Source of the DNA: Tragulus kanchil
Taxonomy: Eukaryota; Chordata; Mammalia; Artiodactyla; Tragulidae
NCBI GenBank assembly: GCA_022376925.1
Contig: JAIOJX010000006.1
Location: 62,085,394 to 62,149,393, forward strand
Reading direction: 5' to 3'
DNA length: 64,000 nt
Made by a program: the position numbers and the translations under genes. Positions 59,251 through 64,000 of this stretch are shown in pieces. The number at the start of each line of letters is the position of its first letter. Positions within the stretch are counted from its first letter, which is position 1. Under the pieces are notes generated by a model. The model was given only the letters and a program-made list of their open reading frames with translations. It was not told the DNA's origin and made no database searches.

Positions 59251-59782
59251 CTAGTACTTAAACTCTTAAAAAAATAGGTATTGTAGTACTGCATCTGATT
59301 GATATGATCTTAGGACGTGAATGCTTATCTGAATGTTTAAGTCAAATTAAAAGAAAAATAACTGGTAATTACTTCTAACTGAATGAAAGTATAATTTCTA
59401 TCTGTAAGGTTCTCATTTCATTTGATAAGATTTTTTATTACTAACAAAAGTAGTTATTAACTTCTCTCTGAAAGTCTTGTAAGGCTGATGTGCATCACAA
59501 ATGTAAAAGCATTTAATACAACATAGCCTGTTTCCTATACTTTGTAATAATAGGGGAACTTTCAAGAATTGTGAATCTGAGAGCAATTATAGATAATATT
59601 TGTGTTGGTAAGGACAATCGATTAGAACATATAGGCTGAAATGACTAATTAGGCAACTCCTGCCTGAAATGACTAATTAGTTTATGGATAAGGTCATAAT
59701 TTTATATACTTAAAGTGCACAGCTAAGCAGGGGCATCAGAGTCACTGGTAGCCCTGATGTTATGGAGATATGTCACCTGTGT

Positions 59783-59990
59783 GCTGTCATTTTAATCATG
59801 TTTGACTCTGAAACCCTATGGACTATATCCAGCCAGGCTCCTCTGTGCATGGGATTCTCCAGGCAAGAATACTGAAGTGGGTTTCCATGACCTCCTCCAG
59901 GGGATCTTCCTGACTCAGGGATTGAACCCAAGTCTCTTGCATCTCCTGCACTGCAGGCAGGTTTTTTACCACTAGCACCACCTGGGATAC
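59783..59990 (-). mobile_element. Bov-tA SINE
   Basis: Minus strand: CAGCCAGGCTCCTCTGTGCA, GGGATTCTCCAGGCAAGAAT, CTCCAGGGGATCTTCC and TTTACCACTAGCACCACC. It is moderately diverged and not duplicated. Confidence 0.87.
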
Positions 59991-60344
59991 AACATGCAGA
60001 ACAGTGTAATTCTCAAATCAAATTTCCCCAGGGCTCACATGAGATTCAACTCAAAAAAGAAACTGCTTTCCTGTAAGGCATTGCTGTCTTTGGATCTCTA
60101 CTAGGTCAACTTGCATGTAAAATATTCAGAATATTTTTAAAACCCCAGAAAAAATATTAAAAATGGTATTGGACAAAGAAATATAACCTGACTTTGTCTT
60201 CAAGTATCTTAACCATGACAATTATTGAAGGGACAGCTCTATTTAACACCTACTTTTTAAAAAAAATATTACGACGTAAAAATCACCTAACTTCATTGCT
60301 TGTTTTTCCCTAGATAGTATGTTGAGTTGGATGTAAGGTATCTA

Positions 60345-60510
60345 CATTCAAATCCTGACCCTGCCACTTAGAAGTTTCAAGTCACTGATTCTCCCTGAGC
60401 CTCAGTTTCTTTATCAGCAATGTGTGTATGATAACATCTCCTTTCAGGAATTGTTAGGGGTGCCATCAGAAGCACCTGACACATAATACTTGCTCAAGAA
60501 ATGTTAGCCA
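60345..60510 (+). mobile_element. MIR SINE
   Basis: Plus-strand MIR: AAATCCTGACCCTGCCACTT, CCTGAGCCTCAGTTTCTTTA and ACACATAATACTTGCTCAAG in the expected order. Confidence 0.72.
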
Positions 60511-60935
60511 GTGATAGCTATTGAGATTTCTGAAATGCTTGTATCATTTCCTTGGTGGAGACTTTCTTGTCCTTTGTTGTTTTCCTGTGAAGCCCACCAC
60601 TCCAGACATCTCAAGTTTGGAGTGCTTGAGATCACATACCATTTATTTGTCTTACTACTGCATTGTTATTCTATCTTTGTGTTTTCTCTAAGAGAATATG
60701 AGATCCTAGGAACTAAGGGTTTCAACTAGGGCTGACTATTAGGCCACCTGGAGAACTTTAACAAACTACAGGTGCCTACTGCTTTCCTAATCACCCTGAC
60801 TCAGAATCTCTGAGGTAGATGCTGGGGACTTGACATTATTTTATGGCTCCCAGGAAACTGAGACTGATCCTTAGAGACAGTCAAGATTGAGAGATTGTTC
60901 ATCCTATATTTTCAGTATATTAGCACAATCTCTGA

Positions 60936-61140
60936 CACACTGGAAAAGACCTTGATGGTGGGAAAGTTTGAGAGGAGGAGGATAAGGTGGTTTCAGAGTA
61001 TGAGATGGCTGGATGACATCACTGACCCAATGGACATGAATTTGAGCAAACTCCAGGAGATATTGAAGGACAGGGAAGCCTGATGTGTTCCGGTCCAAGT
61101 GGTTGCAAAGTCAGACATGATTTAGCGACTGAACAACAAC
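60936..61140 (+). mobile_element. BovB 3'-end fragment
   Basis: The sequence CTGGAAAAGACCTTGATGGT, then GATGACATCACTGACCCAAT and GGTTGCAAAGTCAGACATGA, follows the BovB 3' end. It is a short 5'-truncated insertion. Its last ~30 nt appear again at 62257 as the start of the second copy in duplication 20. Confidence 0.85.
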
Positions 61141-61721
61141 CACTGACACGTTTTAGCTCCTCAATGTTTGTGAAATTGAAGATATTAATAATTCAGTATT
61201 AGTATATTTCTAAAGTTTATAGAAATCCACCCCATAGGGTGAGACTTATGACTTTATTAAGAATGCCACTGGTTACTGAAAAGACCTTTCTAGAGTATCC
61301 AAGGGACATTCTGCTGATTTCTGTCAGGGTGAACATTTCTCTCCCCTGTTGTCTTAGATTCCATTTCTCAGTTTCTTGTTTAAGATGGCCCTAAGCCATA
61401 TCTGTACCCTTTCATTTACCACTGTCTCTGCACTTGTATAACTGTGCTGATTTAATTGTTTATCATTCCACTGATGCTGAACCACCTGCATGTATAACAG
61501 GATCAAAGGAAGTCAGTTTTAATATTTCAGCTGCTATTTTCAGCTTTTAGAACTTAAAAATACAGACCATGGTTTTTATCCTGATGTATCAGAAATGATA
61601 TACTGAATAAAAGAGTGAAATACAAAAAGTAGTGATGGATAATGGAGGTCCATTAGGTGTCAAATAAAATGTGAACTTTATAGGACTCCTTAAAAGCCTT
61701 CTACTGCCAGTATTTGTTGTT

Positions 61722-61926
61722 GCTGTCTAGTGGTAAAGTGATGTTTGACTCTTTGCAACCCATGGACTGCAGTCTGCCAGGCTCCTCTCTCTGTAGGATT
61801 TCCCAGGCAAGAATATGGGAGTGGGTTGCCATGCCCTGCTGAAGGGGATCTTCTTGACCCAGGGATCAAACGTACACCTGCTGCATTCGCAGGCAGGTTC
61901 TTTACTGTTGAGCCCCGGGAAACCCC
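61722..61926 (-). mobile_element. Bov-tA SINE
   Basis: Minus strand: AACCCATGGACTGCAGTCTG, CCCAGGCAAGAATATGGGAG, GGGGATCTTCTTGACCCAGG and the head region TTTACTGTTGAGCCCCGGGA. It is repeated at 62868-63072 by duplication 20. Confidence 0.88.
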
Positions 61927-62867
61927 TATAATAATTTTTTAACGATGTTTTGTACAAACTTGAAATCTGTGAATATCTATTGAGCTTTCTTTTTTTCTGA
62001 TTTGCTCAGACTGATCAAAAGTAGAATTTTCCACGATATCAAATAACAAGATGCTAAAATAATCCTTGAACCCTAAAGACTGCCCAAATGTTTAAAAATA
62101 AATCATTTGAAGTTCAAGTTACATTTATTTCTTCTGAGGCACATGCTAATAATATAGCAAATTTGCACATAATTAAGTAAAAGATTAAATGTATGTTCTA
62201 CAAACTATATAATTGCTCTCTGAATTGTTGCATGACCACTGTACTTGTGTCTGTCCTCAGACATGATTTAGCGACTGAACAACAACCACTGACACGTTTT
62301 AGCTCCTCAATGTTTGTGAAATTGAAGATATTAATAATTCAGTATTAGTATATTTCTAAAGTTTATAGAAATCCACCCCATAGGGTGAGACTTATGACTT
62401 TATTAAGAATGCCACTGGTTACTGAAAAGACCTTTCTAGAGTATCCAAGGGACATTCTGCTGATTTCTGTCAGGGTGAACATTTCTCTCCCCTGTTGTCT
62501 TAGATTCCATTTCTCAGTTTCTTGTTTAAGATGGCCCTAAGCCATATCTGTACCCTTTCATTTACCACTGTCTCTGCACTTGTATAACTGTGCTGATTTA
62601 ATTGTTTATCATTCCACTGATGCTGAACCACCTGCATGTATAACAGGATCAAAGGAAGTCAGTTTTAATATTTCAGCTGCTATTTTCAGCTTTTAGAACT
62701 TAAAAATACAGACCATGGTTTTTATCCTGATGTATCAGAAATGATATACTGAATAAAAGAGTGAAATACAAAAAGTAGTGATGGATAATGGAGGTCCATT
62801 AGGTGTCAAATAAAATGTGAACTTTATAGGACTCCTTAAAAGCCTTCTACTGCCAGTATTTGTTGTT

Positions 62868-63072
62868 GCTGTCTAGTGGTAAAGTGATGTTTGACTCTTT
62901 GCAACCCATGGACTGCAGTCTGCCAGGCTCCTCTCTCTGTAGGATTTCCCAGGCAAGAATATGGGAGTGGGTTGCCATGCCCTGCTGAAGGGGATCTTCT
63001 TGACCCAGGGATCAAACGTACACCTGCTGCATTCGCAGGCAGGTTCTTTACTGTTGAGCCCCGGGAAACCCC
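62868..63072 (-). mobile_element. Second copy of the Bov-tA SINE (duplication 20)
   Basis: Identical to 61722-61926, offset 1146 nt, with the same flanks on both sides. Confidence 0.88.
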
Positions 63073-63404
63073 TATAATAATTTTTTAACGATGTTTTGTA
63101 CAAACTTGAAATCTGTGAATATCTATTGAGCTTTCTTTTTTTCTGATTTGCTCAGACTGATCAAAAGTAGAATTTTCCACGATATCAAATAACAAGATGC
63201 TAAAATAATCCTTGAACCCTAAAGACTGCCCAAATGTTTAAAAATAAATCATTTGAAGTTCAAGTTACATTTATTTCTTCTGAGGCACATGCTAATAATA
63301 TAGCAAATTTGCACATAATTAAGTAAAAGATTAAATGTATGTTCTACAAACTATATAATTGCTCTCTGAATTGTTGCATGACCACTGTACTTGTGTCTGT
63401 CCTC

Positions 63405-63602
63405 AGACACTAAGCTAGGTCTGACTCTTTGTGACTCCATGGACTGTAGCCCACCAGGCTCTTCCATACATGGGATTTCCCAGGAAAGAATATGGAAAGG
63501 GGTTCTATTCCCCTCTCCAGGGGATCTTCCAGACCTAGAGAGTCAAACTACATCTGCTGCACTGCCAGGCAGATTCTTTACTGCTGAGATACCAGGGAAG
63601 CC
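63405..63602 (-). mobile_element. Bov-tA SINE
   Basis: Minus strand: CTCCATGGACTGTAGCCCAC, CCCAGGAAAGAATATGG, TCCAGGGGATCTTCCAGAC and GAGATACCAGGGAAGCC. It is a separate, differently diverged element from the one at 62868 and starts right at the edge of duplication 20. Confidence 0.87.
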
Positions 63603-64000
63603 AAAGAAGCATGACCACTGTATACTATGATTCCTCCAAAACACAATACTTATGCATTTACTCAAGTATATGGTACAAAATCTGACATCTCTACATGGAA
63701 AAACTATCAGCATTAAACACTACTAGTCTGGGCATTAATTGAGAAATAACTTACAGGGATTAACAATGTGAGATTTATTCTTTTACTTACTACAAGAGCA
63801 CCTGACTTTCTTGAATGATGATGTTTTTGCCATAGAAAAGTCCAACTGTAAAAGGAAAATCTGCTTTCATAGTTTGTGTTGCAATTGAAATATGAATATA
63901 ATTTTTAAAACACTCCCACTTAATAGCTTTGAAATGTAATAATGCTTGACAAAATTACACTTCTTCCCAAAGAGCTGATATGTATTGATGCATGGAACAA
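63603..64000. other. Intron to the window end
   Basis: AT-rich single-copy intron. The next PDGFD exon, encoding VDLDRLNDDAKRYSC-like sequence of the growth-factor domain, is not reached. Confidence 0.6.

Larger units (their letters stand above)
61111..63402 (+). repeat. Direct tandem duplication 20 (unit 1146 nt)
   Basis: 61111-62256 is repeated as 62257-63402 with no visible base change, starting inside a BovB tail and including a Bov-tA SINE. The join is clean and uses 7-nt microhomology TCAGACA, which is also present at the far end. It is the cleanest join in the window. Confidence 0.93.

Noticed and set aside
1..64000. The ~1.1-kb tandem pairs as a satellite array or a new transposon
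   Set aside because: Each pair has a different sequence, there are only two copies (three where pairs overlap), and they share no ends or motif, so they are not a repeat family.
1..64000. CRISPR arrays, tRNA, rRNA or bacterial operon features
   Set aside because: None seen; tRNA-like stretches are the heads of SINEs, and the sequence is plainly mammalian.

Overview
The window is a stretch of ruminant nuclear genome lying inside one gene, PDGFD (platelet-derived growth factor D), transcribed on the + strand. Two PDGFD exons are recognisable: a 63-nt exon encoding EDFPPAAAS...WESVTSSIS, present three times (51924-51985, 53029-53091, 54135-54197), and a 199-nt exon (58112-58310) encoding the hinge that ends in the YRGRS activation-cleavage site. 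Everything else is intron. The ruminant assignment rests on the repeats (BovB/RTE LINE, Bov-tA SINEs, CHR-type tRNA-derived SINEs, bovine-type L1) and on the PDGFD protein sequence; the species cannot be named from this alone.

Layout. 1-6563: intron with Bov-tA, MIR and L2-like relics. 6564-9157: a 5'-truncated BovB (+). 9158-17950: AT-rich intron with small SINE, L1 and L2 fragments. 17951-47672: about 30 kb made almost entirely of three minus-strand L1 elements placed head to tail. Each has a recognisable 5' UTR; the second and third lack their 3' ends. Two CHR SINEs are inserted in them with clear target-site duplications. 47673-51923: intron with L2 and SINE relics. 51924-58310: PDGFD exons and the intron between them. 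58311-64000: next intron with SINE, MIR and BovB relics. No complete protein-coding gene, RNA gene, CRISPR array or virus was found.

The dominant and most unusual signal is that about 20 direct tandem duplications, each about 1.02-1.21 kb and nearly identical, occur throughout the window. They ignore sequence type: unique intron, BovB, L1, SINE and a coding exon are all affected. Many junctions carry small base dropouts or short filler, and copies differ mainly by homopolymer indels. Collapsing them would shorten the window from 64 kb to about 42 kb. This pattern fits unmerged contig-end overlaps or gap-filling errors in a draft assembly far better than biology. It also explains the triplicated PDGFD exon, one copy of which carries a 1-nt frameshift. 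I do not see an undescribed biological system here; the main message for a user is that gene models and repeat copy numbers in this window should not be trusted until the duplications are tested against raw reads.
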